The translations under genes were made by a program, and so were the position numbers. DNA of 64,000 nucleotides, taken from Simmondsia chinensis (Eukaryota > Streptophyta > Magnoliopsida > Caryophyllales > Simmondsiaceae). The stretch is taken from NCBI GenBank assembly GCA_018398585.1, contig JAGTTD010000010.1, positions 3,241,501-3,305,500 on the forward strand, written 5' to 3'. The notes below the pieces were generated by a model that ran no database searches, was not told the DNA's origin, and saw nothing but the letters and a program-made list of their open reading frames with translations. Below are positions 1-12,089 of the stretch, in pieces; the stretch's first letter is position 1, and each line of letters begins with the position of its first letter.

Positions 1-612
1 ATAGTGGACTCTACCTCGTTTCAACCTAACTCTTCTTTGTTGAAGGAGCTCCGCATTGATAATCCAAGCTATCTGATGTCACTGCCTAAAGGGTGCCTTC
101 AACATCTTTCCAATTTTGATATACTAGCGGCTAAGATTGAGAGTTTGTCATCAATTGAGGAGGTGATATTCCAGAGCATGTCTTCCCTACACAAATTAAG
201 CTTGAGTTTCTGCTCCAATCTAAAGACACTCCTTGGTGGAGGAGGCGGCTTCAAGTATCTCACAAGCCTGGAAACTTTAAAAATCCAATTTTGCGATTGC
301 CTCGACTTGGAGGTTGGTGATGGAGATGACGACATGTGGAAACCCCTAGGAGGTTGCCTCCGTTCTTTGAGTCTATGGGGACTTCCAAGGGTGAAGAACC
401 TTCCAAAGGGGCTCGTTTACTTGTCCTCTCTCCAATCCCTCAATATTTGGGATTGTCACGAATTGAAATCACTGCCAGAGACAATGCGAGAACTCACCTC
501 TTTGAAGCGACTTGAAATAAGGACGTGTCCCGACTTGAAAAGGCGATGTAGGGAGCCGGACGGTGAAGATTGGCCCAAAATCCAACACATTCCTGACCGT
601 GTTATCATCTGA
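1..612 (+). CDS. CC-NB-LRR (RGA-type) disease resistance protein, 3' end of gene
   Basis: The reading frame is open from the first base of the window and ends at TGA 610-612, giving about 203 codons of a gene that starts to the left. The protein is a run of degenerate leucine-rich repeats, for example LPKGLVYLSSLQSLNIWDC followed by LKSLPETMRELTSLKRLEI. It ends with the C-terminal signature of RGA-type CC-NB-LRR receptors, an acidic GEDWPKIQHIP stretch a few residues before the stop. In this family the LRR domain decides recognition specificity and restrains the NB-ARC switch in the cytoplasm or nucleus. The NB-ARC and coiled-coil parts are outside the window, so I cannot tell whether the gene is intact. 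A pseudogene copy lies 7 kb downstream, as expected of a resistance-gene cluster. The downstream splice/UTR structure is not determined. Confidence 0.85.
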   Translation: MVDSTSFQPNSSLLKELRIDNPSYLMSLPKGCLQHLSNFDILAAKIESLSSIEEVIFQSMSSLHKLSLSFCSNLKTLLGGGGGFKYLTSLETLKIQFCDCLDLEVGDGDDDMWKPLGGCLRSLSLWGLPRVKNLPKGLVYLSSLQSLNIWDCHELKSLPETMRELTSLKRLEIRTCPDLKRRCREPDGEDWPKIQHIPDRVII

Positions 613-3600
613 CGGCTGGCTCTAATTAACTGAGAGCATATCTCTCCTGAATTTGCAGGTAATCTACCTTTCCATCCCTCTTCCCAAACTTGAAATATTT
701 TTGGTTATTTTAGAAGCTTACGAGTTCATCATTTTTCATTTGTATATGCAGTTGCTAAGTGGAATTGTCATTTGCTCACCTTTTACTTCATTTGCTCTCT
801 GGAGTTCATTGACTTTAAGGCTTTTTTACTGTAAGCTTTCTTTCCTTCTACCTTCATTATATTTCTTTTCTTTTTCTAATTAGATATGGATTAGTGTTTC
901 ATTAATGCAATGTCCTGATGCAAAAAGCTTTTTATACAGTTTGTTGACTTAAACTAACCATTAATCGTTACAAACTAATTAAAATATTTTATTATTAAAT
1001 ACTTATCTGTCGTTGTTAATTTCTTTGGTAACCTATATAATTTAGTATTATGAGGTTTAGTGTATTAATTTTTTCACAAACATTACTTTCTCTTTTTACC
1101 AAAGCTACACTTGTTTAACAATATATAGTTCAAATAACGGTATAAAGTTTGTAGTTGTTTGATGCCACTCCCATATCTTTACCCTATTTCCCTCATTCCA
1201 CATATAAAATGTAATTTTGTGAAACCCTTAACAGAAAAGAATTGGATTGAGGCTTATTTTACACCCTTATACGCTGCGACTTGTGGGTTAAAAAGTTATT
1301 TGATAAGATTTGTGATTTAAAAATTTTAATGTATTGAACCTCCGATATTATGTAATTACCTCAAAATTTTTTTATTTATTTGTGTTAAGAAAAGAAATTA
1401 GATGTAAAATCGTGTAATGTAAGCTATGTAAGCTATAACATTATTGATGAGAAGTCAAATTCCCCCACCGCTAGTACACGTGCTCTAAAAGAGATTTCGT
1501 TAAATGAGTTGCCTTGTCTGGAACCGAGATGTTATTGTCGTAGTAAAAATTGTTATTTTTAAAACAATGATATGACTTTTATATGTCAAATTAAGCTCTA
1601 GCAAAATTGTATTAGAAATTGTGATCTTGATAATAATAATTTTGCTCTAATAATATCATTACCTTGAATTATTTCATAGATTTTTGTGAGAATGAGAGTT
1701 AGTGAGCATATCCAATAGGGTTGTTGAGGCATATATTTATAATAGAAGGAATAAGAATAATTGTAGAATATTCTCAGCATATGATCAACATAATATCAAT
1801 CCTCATATTATCCCTAATAGTTTCTACTGATTTTGTCCAAGTGATTGGAAAATTTTGAAAACAAATTATTAAACAAATATTTTGGAAAACGGTTTGAAAA
1901 TTTTAATAATATTTCTTAATTTTTTCGTAATTCATTTTCAAATTTTGAAAATTTCTATAATTTATTTCAAACTAAATTAATATAACTAGAAGTATAGAGA
2001 TTCAAATGATAATATAAAACTTAGCTTATTTTTGTTATTTCTCATTTATATGTTAGAGCATGTCATGAGAGAGAAACTAACGACAATATTTAATTTGATG
2101 TCTACAGCATGGGGTTGATACTTTGCATGTTATTACCAAGTTATTATGTATTTTATATTTTATGTTTTGTATGTTGGGGAAGTGATAATGTCAGAGCAAT
2201 TTTTGATGTCTCCCCCGCATTTTCTTTCCGATTTTGCTCTTCTTTTAATTTTTATCCAAAATATTTTTTTAAATTTAATTAGAAACTTACAGTGTATTAT
2301 GATTAGAATTTTTTGCTTAAAACCACTTACTTTTAAGTGCGGTTTTAAAAATCACTAATATTTTTTATTTTTTAATGTCACATTTTAATGTTAACACCAT
2401 TAGTTTTTGATGACTTTCCATTTAAAAATATTTTTTTAAATATGAAAATTATTTCTTAAAAAAATTTACAAATTTTTAGATGATTAAAATATTTTAAAAT
2501 TAAAATTTTGAATTTTTACAGAACTTGAATACAAAGAGTAAATAATTTAGAAAATTTGAATTTAAATTTAAAATAATTTTAGTATATATAAAAAATATTT
2601 TGAGTATATAAAAATTTGTAAATATTTTTTAAAAAATGTATTTCCTTAAATGAAAAGTCACCAAAATTACGGTGCTAACATTAATGTATAACATTGAAAA
2701 GTTTTTAAAATTTTAGGAGCGACTTTGAAAAATTAAAAAATTGTAGGTGATTGTTTGAAACTGCACATAAAAATTTAGTGGTTTTAATAATCCATTTTAA
2801 GTTTTCAATTAGATTTAAGAAAATATTTTGGCATTATCGCTTCTTGTATTTTATATTTTGTATTTCTATTATTGGGTGATGATTGTATTATTTTATGGTG
2901 GTTGAAGGTACTTAGATCATAGATGTTGTAATAATTATTTGATTGTTGTTGAATGCATCGGTTGAAGTCCAATGGTTTTTTCCCTTATGAAGGGTTTTCC
3001 ACGTAATTTAGGGTGTTCGTGTTTCATCATTTTAATACTTGAATATTCGTGCTTTACTCATAGTTGGGGAAATGTGATAAACTTTGAACTCAAAACTACT
3101 AGTTGTAGGCGTTGGAGACAAATTATTACACCAGTGCCTTTAACATGAATAATGCTTATGATAGATTCTGGCTTTACAGGTGGAAGAGTGCATGTCTTTT
3201 TGGTGATAAGTAAATGGAATTATTGTTAATCGACTCAATCAAGATGGCCGAGATAGATTGTGATGCAGGGAACACTTGAGATAAATTAGTTTTCATTTGC
3301 ATACAATAAATTATTTTTTTCTCAAAAAATATTTTCCCAAAAAACGTGCCTTTTTAAATAAGAAACACAATATGAAAACAGTTTTCCATCATTTAGTCTG
3401 AAGAAAGCTTTGCTCCTAGAATACAATGGGTATACAAATACCAATATAGACTGAAAATCTGAACTAGTCTAAGTTATTTGATCTAAGATCACATTACACT
3501 GGACAATAGATCTTGATTTGATTATGTCACAAAAATTGAGCTTCAAAACGGATAGTGTAGCGCAGACGCAATAACAAGTCTTGTCAACTTTTTTTCTTTA

Positions 3601-5262
3601 TTTCTGCCTTTTGATAGTCAAAAGTTGTTGTGCAAAAAAGACAAAAGCTAGTTGCTTTTTCTTTTTCTTTTCAAAATATGACATGACCAAAACACCTTAA
3701 TTTAGTCGGCAGCACTCCATGTGACATGTTAACTAAGCATGCACGTTATTTAAAAATTTTGAAATTTTTACATGCTATTATACGAATAAAAATGAAAAAA
3801 TGGGTTATTTTAGATGATCACTCTATTATAGCGTTCTGTTTTTTGCAGTAAAATGTTGACCTGACATATTATTTTGCAAATTTATGAATATCTTCGTCTT
3901 TTGTAGTCTTTTGGATTTTGCTAGAAATTTTAACATAACTCATATATCTATTCGAGTAATCATGCACCAAATGTATATTTATTAATGAAAAATAACTAAT
4001 TTGTAATAAGAAATACAAAATTTCTATATAGAATATCTAAGTGATAAAATTTTATACCATCGAACTACCTCTTTGTATATATAGAAATGTTATGATATAT
4101 ATGTGACAATATAAATAGTAATATTACATAATAAGGTATAGAAAAATAAAATTAACTCTCTAAAGTCTAAACCATATATATAATCATCATGTGACAGTTT
4201 AAAATAATAATAATTGCTCTGCGGAAAAAGTAATAAAGTAACATCTAGGTTCTATTTGTTTATGAAGGTATCATATTTTCATGAAATATTTATGTGTGCT
4301 ACAACGAAGCATTTTCCTTTGGTCAAAAAAGAAAGTATTTTCCAAGCAAAAACTATCTATAAATAATGTCTTACATTTAGTTTGAAGTAGTGAAAAGTTC
4401 AAAGGTCACTCATTTTAGTTAATAGTTCACGAGATGTTTTTACTGGAGTTAGAAATTGAAAGAATCACATTAATTTTGATCAACAGTCGATAGGTATCTT
4501 TGAAACAGAAAAAGTTTGGAGATCAAACTAATTTTGATGAATCGTTCAACGGCTACTTTAATTTTGAAATTTTGTTGAAATGTATTTGATACAATTAAAA
4601 ATTTAGGGGGCCAAATTTTAAGGGTTCCATAATTTTAGTTAGTAATTTAGGAGTACGAAGGACGTTTATCCAAAAATAAATTTTAAAAAATCAAATAGAT
4701 ATAGAAAAGGAATCCATGGGGGCCAATCCAAATCAAAGTCTGCTTTTTCACACTTTAGTGCTGTACATTTGTATTCTGCTTTTTTTGGGTTGGGGACCTT
4801 AAGAAAAGTCGTTCTTTAGGATTATATAATATAAGTTAAATTTGCATACATTTCATCATTTTTAAACTCTGTTAAATCTTGTTATGAAGAGAGCTTATTG
4901 ATGCACTGGATTGGCTTATTGTTATGGTATAGTGTTGTGTATTAATACAGATTTAATAGTGTTTGATTATAAAAATATTCCTAAATATTCACCTATTAAC
5001 TTAAACTTCTGAATAGTTGATTATTTGCATGTAACTATTACTATGCACGGACAATTATTCCATCGAAATCTAATAATTCAGCTAGATGGTCACGCAGGAC
5101 ACGGCCATCTGCGTTGTGGGTGTCCAATTGATCGTATTCTATATCGAAATTGATTATATGAATCTCGTTTATCCTCAACGATAGAATGGATGTAGAAGAT
5201 TTTGGTGTAAAACATTTGGGTGGTGGATCGGGGAGTTGTGATGTATTTATCGGCAAAAATAT
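613..5262. other. AT-rich spacer without recognisable genes
   Basis: Very AT-rich sequence with long A/T runs. The only open frames are short and have no recognisable motif. Around 3790-4140 there are phrases resembling the palindromic repeat family at 29063 (step-like 'gataaaattttataccat' phrases), so part of it may be an old MITE. Nothing else is supported. Confidence 0.5.
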
Positions 5263-5780
5263 TTAAGGAATCTATTACCTAGGTATCATGAGATTTGATC
5301 GTATCCCAACGTTTTACATTATACAATGATATACCTTGGGGTTTAAAATTTTTTCACTTAGAAATCATGAAATTTTAAAATTTTATCCATGAGGTATGCT
5401 TCTTTTAAAGTTCGATAGATTTTTACTGAACAATGCTATAGTAAAACATAATTTCGAGAATATATAAATATATTTTTTGCCAAAAAATACTGATATACAA
5501 CATAATTTTTGCAATATGTATGTAGTTTGCTTCCAAATTTAGTGATTTTTAATCATAATTTGTTGATTTTTTATTAAAAAGCATTAACATTAGTTATATG
5601 CATATATATTATCATAATCACATATTATATTTTGCCTCTTGTGTTTAAATTTAGTTATATTCTTATAAAAATTTATCAAATTGCACCATAAGATACCTAA
5701 ATAATAAATTGTTCAAATCTAATTATATATTATTGTATATATTGAAATGTCATTATATTTAAGTGATAATTTCTTAATTA
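5263..5780. repeat. Palindromic MITE-like repeat, family Q, copy 1
   Basis: The left side reads 'ttacctaggtatcatgag' and the right side ends with phrases such as 'gatacctaaataataaat' and 'aagtgataatttctt', roughly its inverted complement. The same ends and internal phrases occur at 29063-29597 (best copy), about 18060-18376 and 20590-20741. It has no coding capacity. It looks like a non-autonomous foldback/MITE element, with the arms much diverged. Confidence 0.5.
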
Positions 5781-7105
5781 TTTAAATTTTTTTTTTTTTT
5801 AAATTGCCCAACGGTTAATTTTCTTGCCGTTTAAGAAAAGATAGCCGTTAGATATTTCTTAATTATATAAGACAAAAATGATGGGCCAGGCGTTCCATTA
5901 TTGTCCTCACTTCTTTTGCGTCTTTTTAGTGCTCTACATGGCTCACTTTTAAGGTTACGTTGAAGTTGGGTTGATAGGTTAATCATTTTTTCTTGATAAT
6001 GAGTGATAGAGTTGCAATATAAAGTAGGTAACTTGAACAAACGAGCCCTGAGTCAACTTATATATAAACGAAGATCAAAACAACAAAACAGAACAGATAT
6101 GAATACTAGCAAAAAAAAAAAAAAAAAAAAAAACAGGCAGTTAAGTGGAGCTATTGAGTTGTTCGGGTTCTATTGCTCTTACTATGTATATGTTCTAATA
6201 GTTTGTAGTCGTTGTCGTGCGTTAGTCGTGTTTTGAGGTGTGTGCTTTGTATGTTTTGGATTGCTTTCCTGTTTCTGTCATTTCTGTTTCTCTTTTGGCC
6301 CCCGTTCTTTTACGGGTGGACTCAGGTCTCGCTTGGTCAAGTGACCTGTTTTGTTCGCGACTTTGTCGCTAATTATCAAAAAAAAAATGAGATACAACAA
6401 CAATAACAAATCTAGTGTCTGAATGACTCTTACTAATGCAACCCTACCCTTATTACATACTATCATGAAATAGTTTAAAATGTACTTGTTTATGTTAGTT
6501 TAATAATTTATATGCACTATTAAAGATAATAATATTATTAATAGAATAAAAATATTAGTACCAAAATAATTTTCAAAAAGTATATGACTATTAATCATTT
6601 CACGTTACATTATTACTCTAACGTCCATAAAATTAACTTTTGAAGGTGAGGTTTCGGGACTTCAACTTTTCTACACATGCAAAATAATTCATCAAAACAA
6701 TTTTGTAGTGTTATTTACATTTTAGAGTCTTGACATTTAGTAAGTTTTTTAATTTGATATTTGTGCAGCGATATTAGTATGATCTAACTTATATAGCAAT
6801 GATATCTCCATTTATATTCCATAATTCTAAATAAAGTTAGACTAAGTATTTTTGAAATAATGTTTGAACAAAATCAATACTTATAATTTTATATATATAT
6901 ATAAAATAACAAATATTAAAAAATCTACTATTTATGTAAATAGTGTCATTTTAATAAATATTTTTGCAAGAATACTATTTATGTAAATTTTTTCTAAAAC
7001 TATGCCAGTTGGATAAAAAAATCTACTTTTCACAATATAAATTTTTATTCTTATGATCAACACAATAGGGTCAAGTCAACTTAATATTTTCATACATTAT
7101 TAACT
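5781..7105. other. Intergenic AT-rich DNA with a possible retroposon 3' end
   Basis: A T/A-rich stretch. At about 6206-6387 a more GC-rich segment ends in 'gctaattatc' followed by a short A-tract, the same ending as the retroposon at 32145-32521. A second A-run lies near 6111-6132. A weak reverse copy of the TTG-tailed SINE end may follow at 6395-6450. I see no gene. Confidence 0.35.
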
Positions 7106-7690
7106 TTTAGGATTACACCAATGGTCCCCGTACTTTTGTTATTGTGTCAATTTAGTTTTTCTATTTTCAATTGTGTCAATTTGATCCATCTACATTTTAT
7201 ATGCCAATTTAGTCCTTTAGTCAAATTTAAGTTAAATTATGAACGTAATTTTTAACGGCTTAATCATATTGGATGTAAATAACCCACTACAAATTCACTC
7301 ACTAAATCAATTTAATATAATCCAAGGCCAAAGCATTAAAAATTTATTAACAAACTAACATAAATTTTATTCTATGAACTAAATTGACACAATTACCAAA
7401 GAGGGCACCAACACGTCGTCATTAGATCCCATTAGAACTCCGAAGTTAAGCGTGCTTGGGCGAGAGTAGTACCAGGATGGGTGACCTCCTGGGAAGTCCT
7501 TACCCTCAGATTGAGGGCAATGGGAAACAGCCTCTCTTCAGGTTAACACCCTGAAGGGAGAAGGCAGCGTACATCCGCTCCCTCCCCCAAGACCCTGCGT
7601 AGGCGGGAGCCCTTGAGGCACTGGGTATGTTTCTAACCAAATTGACACAATTAAAAATTATAAGGATTAAATTGACGAAATATCTCTTTA
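7106..7690. repeat. Palindromic MITE, family P, copy 1 (interrupted by a SINE)
   Basis: The left arm carries phrases of the type 'tgtgtcaatttagt' and 'caatttagtcctttagtc'. The right arm carries their complements ('aaattgacacaatta', 'aaggattaaattgacg'), so the whole folds back on itself. Copies occur at 9822-10213, 21371-21745, 32561-32922, 34508-34893 and 34925-35451, normally about 370-390 bp. This one is longer because a 5S-headed SINE is inserted at 7396-7638. No open reading frame. Terminal sequence GG(G)TTATTTAC-CTAAAGGTC suggests a non-autonomous DNA transposon; the superfamily is uncertain. Confidence 0.7.
7396..7638 (+). mobile_element. 5S rRNA-headed SINE with RTE-type tail, copy 1
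   Basis: A perfect 15-bp target-site duplication, AAATTGACACAATTA, flanks the insert at 7381-7395 and 7639-7653. Bases about 7421-7500 match plant 5S rRNA over its internal promoter, including 'aagcgtgcttgggcgag' and 'gatgggtgacctcctggg'. After a small deletion the sequence switches to the tail 'ggaaacagcctctc...', '...gcagcgtacatccgc', '...gcgggagcccttgaggc', 'actgggt', shared by all TTG-tailed retroposons here. This is not a functional 5S gene, because the 3' end of 5S is missing and the unit is fused to a retroposon tail. The intact box A, intermediate element and box C could still support Pol III transcription. Confidence 0.85.
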
Positions 7691-9512
7691 CGAGATTGGC
7701 TTAGGAAGTTGTAGGATACCATTTATGGAGCTGAAAATGTGATCCAAAGGTGGCAAATGCGATGGAAATCTATCCAATCTATGAATTGCAGGGGCTCTCG
7801 GAGGAAGACTCTTAGCGTCTAGTCGAGAAAATGGCATTTGAGCCTGGGGAACAATCGAGAGATGACGTTGAACTTGTTAAAATTGGGAAACATATTTTTT
7901 AAAGAAATGTGGTAATGTTTCTCTCGCCATATAAGAACTATTGGTAGCCTTTTGTATTAGTGAGGAGAAACGTAAATGGATTTCATCCAAAGATAATGAT
8001 TTGACAACAATAAAAAAAATAGATGTACGATTTCGAGCATACTGAACTTTGAGAATTTTTAACCTCCTTGCAAGGAGCAAACCCTGGCTAGTCTTGGAGA
8101 AGTCAGTGCAATTTTCTCAATTTGTAGTCACTTAAGGGCATCGGATTTTAATGGTCTTGATATTGATTGTTATCCTACTCAATGGGTAAATTGATGCGTT
8201 TAAGGTATCTCGATATCTGTCAAATTTTCATGTTGAAACTTCCAGATTCAATCGCCAAGTTGTGGAACTTATAGACATTACAATTAAGAGATTGTTATTT
8301 CCTAAAAAACTATTACGAAGGAAATTTAAGCAGGTTGGTCAATCTTAGGTAATTGGATACATCTAGCTGCGAGGAATTAGAGTATATGCCTTCGGGATTG
8401 GACACCTTAACTAACCTTCATGTGCTATCTATGTTTGCAGTGAGGAGCACGAGTTCCATTTCAAAGATGGATGATGTTGGCCAATTGCAGGATTTAAAAG
8501 CATTCAAAGTCTCAAAGGAGAACTCATAATTGTGATTCACAGGGATTCATATGAGTAAGCAAAAACCACGGGCGCAAATTTGAATCTACAACATTTAACA
8601 AAATTATGCACAGAGTTTAATAATGTAAGTAGACAAACTGACCAAAGGCATGAAGCGCTATTGGAGGACCTTCAACCTCACCCCAATCTGGAGTGGCTTA
8701 GAACAAATGGATATCCAGGTGTTCCGAGTTGGGTGCTCCTAAATCTTGTTGTGATAGTTCTTTCTGATTGTCGTGAATTACATCATCTGCCATCACTTCA
8801 CCAACTCCTTCACCTAAAACAACTTCAAGTTTTGTCATTGACCGAATTAGAATACATGGAAAACACCAGCTCCTCCTCCACATTTTACTCCTCTCTAGAG
8901 TCTCTCTTTTTTTTCTGGGTTACCCAATTTGGGGGCAGGTGGAGGGGAAGTGAAGCGATAGAGGCCATAAGTGATGATCCCCAACAGGAGAAGGGACATG
9001 CTTTACAACCCTTCCCGTCTTTCGCTCGTCCCCTCAACATTAACAATAAATGATTGCTCCAATTTGATACAAATGCCTTTGTGCCCATGTGTGGTAAATA
9101 TGTGGCTAAACCAATTCAATTCTCGGTTGTCTTTTGTCACAAAGGAGGAGGTGGTGACAACAATTGCTCTTTCATCATCTTCTTTTGTGTCGAAGCAGCT
9201 AAGAATATGCAAGTTATGTAATCTTTTTACGAAAGATATCTCTATGAAGCCATTCTTCTTTGACGATAACTTGGGATTCTGGATTGGAGAGGTTTTCAGC
9301 AATAAGATAGGTGGTGTTCTGTAGCCTTTCTTCCCTATGTTTTCTTTACATGTCGGGATGCTCCAACCTAAAAACTCTTTATTGAGGAAGAGGCTTAGAA
9401 TATCTCACTTCTCTAGAGACTTTAATGATTGCGCATTGCCATAAATTGGATCTTGCGGATGAAGATGAGGATGATGACAACATATACTATGGAAATCCCT
9501 AGGGAGTTGTTT
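7691..9512 (+). pseudogene. NB-LRR resistance gene pseudogene
   Basis: Pieces of a CC-NB-LRR protein can be read in shifting frames. Near 7783-7905 the NB-ARC segment YELQGLSEEDS is followed by a stop where Trp is normal, then RLVEKMAFEPGEQ and LVKIGKHIF. About 7910-8060 gives KKCGNV-LAI and FCISEEKRKWISSKDNDL, the GLPL-side region. It then jumps directly to LRRs at about 8180 (MGKLMRLRYLDI, LPDSIAKLWNL, YMPSGLDTLTNLHVLSMF) and later LRRs at 8700-9060. The last recognisable part, DDDNIYYGNP, corresponds to DDDMWKPLGG of the gene at 1-612, so the 3' end is also lost. The P-loop end, the MHD region and many repeats are missing, and there are several stops and frameshifts. It is clearly dead as a receptor and is probably a sister copy of the gene at the left edge. 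Confidence 0.8.
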
Positions 9513-9821
9513 GTTATTTATTAGTTTATTTATTTTTTTATGAAATTTGTTCTTTCTATCAAATAATTTTCTTCATTCATCATCTTAAATTTTTTTCCTT
9601 TTTTCTAATAAAATTTCTCTTTCCGAAAAGATTTTTTTTTCATTTTTAACGTTTTTTAGCTCATTTTATTTTTACTATAGGGTTATAGTTTTTTGAAAAA
9701 ATGGAAGTTGTTCCGTTTGTTATTTCACCCTTTCTTTTACTCTAAAATTAAAACTTAAGAGCTATTTAAATTTTGAAGAACTACTAGTCAAAATTTTAAC
9801 TCGTAGATTTTCTTCAAACAA

Positions 9822-10213
9822 AGGGGTTATTTACGCTAAAGGTCCATTTACTTTGTCCATTGTGTCAATTTAGTCCTTGTACTTTCAATTATGTCAATTT
9901 AGTTCATGTAGAATTCAAAATGTGTCAATTTGGATCTTAGAAAAAATTTTATGTTAAGTTTTTAATAAAATTTTTAATGGTCCGGCCACAAATTAGGTTA
10001 AATAGAGTAAACGGATAAATTTATATTAAGTTGCTTGCATCTATCATAATTTTGCCGTTCAAAATTATAACATTAACTTAACTTAAATTTGACCAAAGGA
10101 CTAAATTGACACATTTTGAATTATTCCGGGACTAAATTGATATAACTAAAAGTACATGGACTAAATTAACACAATGGGTAAATACAAGGACCTTTGACCT
10201 AAATAATCCTCAA
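9822..10213. repeat. Palindromic MITE, family P, copy 2 (complete)
   Basis: The clearest complete copy. It starts 'gggttatttacgctaaagg' and ends 'ggacctttgacctaaataa', which are imperfect inverted repeats. Inside, paired phrases such as 'gtgtcaatttagtccttg' face 'gactaaattgacac'. About 390 bp, non-coding. No clear target-site duplication was found. Confidence 0.75.
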
Positions 10214-11251
10214 AAAAATTATTTTTTTTAGCTTCATGCATTTTTCCTTCAGTATTATTCATTCTTTTTCAACACTTTCAAATTGCACATTAATTTCTTG
10301 TATTTGTTTATTTTTTTATATTTAGCTTGTTTTGGTCCTTTTAAGATCAGTGTCGTTTTATTCACAAAAATTTCACCTTTTTCTTTTACTCTAAAATCAA
10401 AACTAAAGAACTATTTAAATTTTGAAAGAACTACTAGTCGAAATTTCAACTCGTAAATTTGACTTATTGACACGACAGCGTTGAGTTCAAATTGGAGTAG
10501 TATGATTACAACATAAGACATGTGACGTGCAGACATAATATCCATACTTCAAATGTAATAGATATCATGACAAGTATATAGATCATGAAGTAACAACTTG
10601 AGCTTTTATAACAATCGGTTTAAGAAACATCAATATGATTAATAAGAGAAATATATGTACCTTAAAATAATGGGCATTGCCATGCATCCGAAACAACCAT
10701 GAGATTCTCGACAAATCCATCTTGAAAAACCCACCAGAACAACAAATTAATCAAAAAAAAAGGTCAAATTAGAAGATTGATGACAGAGAGAATCGACACA
10801 GTATAAAAGCATTTCTTGATCTTCAACTAATAACTTCAAGTTGTTGACGTAATTTTTGGTTTCAAAATCTTTGATCGAGAGATATTCAAATCAAATCCAT
10901 ACATCACCTTTTATAAATTATAACAAAGTAAATTTCACATGAGAGATGGCATTAGTCTATAATACAACGAGATTCAAATCAGATCCAAATATCCTCACCT
11001 TTTTCGAGAACAATTTAAGAGAAGAATTCTTGGGGTATAATTTTTATTTTGTTTTTTGACTTCCACCCGATTACTTCAACTTTTTAATCACGATAAAAGG
11101 TGAAAAAAAAAAAGGAGAAATTGTTACGAAGATGTATATGAAGATGAAAAGGTATGATTTTAGGAACATTTTTAATTTAGCACTATCTTTGTCGGGTGTG
11201 AAGATCCCAAGTAGCCTATTATCCTCTCATCTCTTTTGAAGAGGAAAGTGC
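10214..11251. other. Intergenic, no recognisable feature
   Basis: AT-rich sequence without convincing reading frames or known repeat ends. The start, 10214-10440, repeats some phrases found at 9700-9800 (for example 'actagtc(a/g)aaatttcaac'), so there may be a diverged duplication flanking the MITE at 9822. Confidence 0.4.
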
Positions 11252-11268
11252 ATGCAAAGTAAAAACTA

Positions 11269-11472
11269 CAGCAACAACAACAGACCCAGTGCCTCACCCC
11301 TTCAGGGTGTAACCCTGCCGAGAAGCTGTTTCCAAGAACCCCCAACCTTATAGGGTTGGCAACACGAGGACTTCCCAGGAGGTCACCCATTCTGGTACTA
11401 CTCTTGCCCAAGCACGCTCAACTTAGGAGTTCTAATGGGATCCGGTGTATTAGTGCCTGGTAAATGAAGCCT
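11269..11472 (-). mobile_element. 5S rRNA-headed SINE, copy 2 (shortened tail)
   Basis: Flanked by a perfect 17-bp duplication ATGCAAAGTAAAAACTA (11252-11268 and 11473-11489). Read on the minus strand, it begins 'ttcatttaccaggcacta', continues through a near-complete 5S rRNA body to 'ggaagtcctcgtgttg', then 'ccaaccctataaggttgg' and the RTE-type tail. It ends with TTG repeats. The middle of the tail ('ctgcgtacatcc...') is deleted, leaving about 204 bp. The same 5' start is seen in the copy at 43045, which fixes the 5' boundary of the family. Confidence 0.85.
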
Positions 11473-11489
11473 ATGCAAAGTAAAAACTA

Positions 11490-12089
11490 TCTGAAGTTGA
11501 TTCAACATTTTGTAAATGGTTTAATATGCTGTAAATTGGTCATAGAAGTGGGGCGGGTAGTTTTGTTTATAAAAATTACAAGTTCAAATTTCTTCCTTAG
11601 TTTCAGTAAAATTTATGCGGCATCTTTAAAATTTTGGTTTTGGGTTTTAAAAAGTTTTGGGATGGAAGACAACTTGAACTAAATATATAAGATAAATAGA
11701 TTAAAATAGTTTGAAGATTAAATTAATAAAACTAAAAATACTAACCTAAATGAATACATAAAATAAAGTATATGATGATATAACGCAACTAACAACAACA
11801 ATAATAATAAAATGACAAACGTGCCAAGTTCATGATTAAATTGGACAAGGATTAATTTGACAGAAATTGAAAGTACTACTGGATCTCAATTTACACCTTA
11901 AACAAAGCAAATGATATTATACATAAATAATAGTAACAATAACAACAACAATAATATTAATAATAATAATAAATAAAAGAGTAGGATTATTGGGGGGGGG
12001 GGGGGGGGGGAGAAGAAAATGGGACAGGCTCATGAACTAGGGTAATTCCAATGCCCTCTAAGAAACCAATGTTTTTTCTGATTTGAACC
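11490..12089. other. Intergenic; simple repeats and a 19-G run
   Basis: Contains AAT/AAC-rich microsatellite sequence (about 11790-11980) and an uninterrupted run of 19 G at 11992-12010. No gene is visible. Confidence 0.6.

Noticed and set aside
5041..5256. Minus-strand frame of 71 codons with INEIHIINFDIEYDQLDT and VLRDHLAELLDFDG
   Set aside because: It reads somewhat protein-like, but I recognise no family, it has no conserved neighbours and it is short. Left out as a gene.
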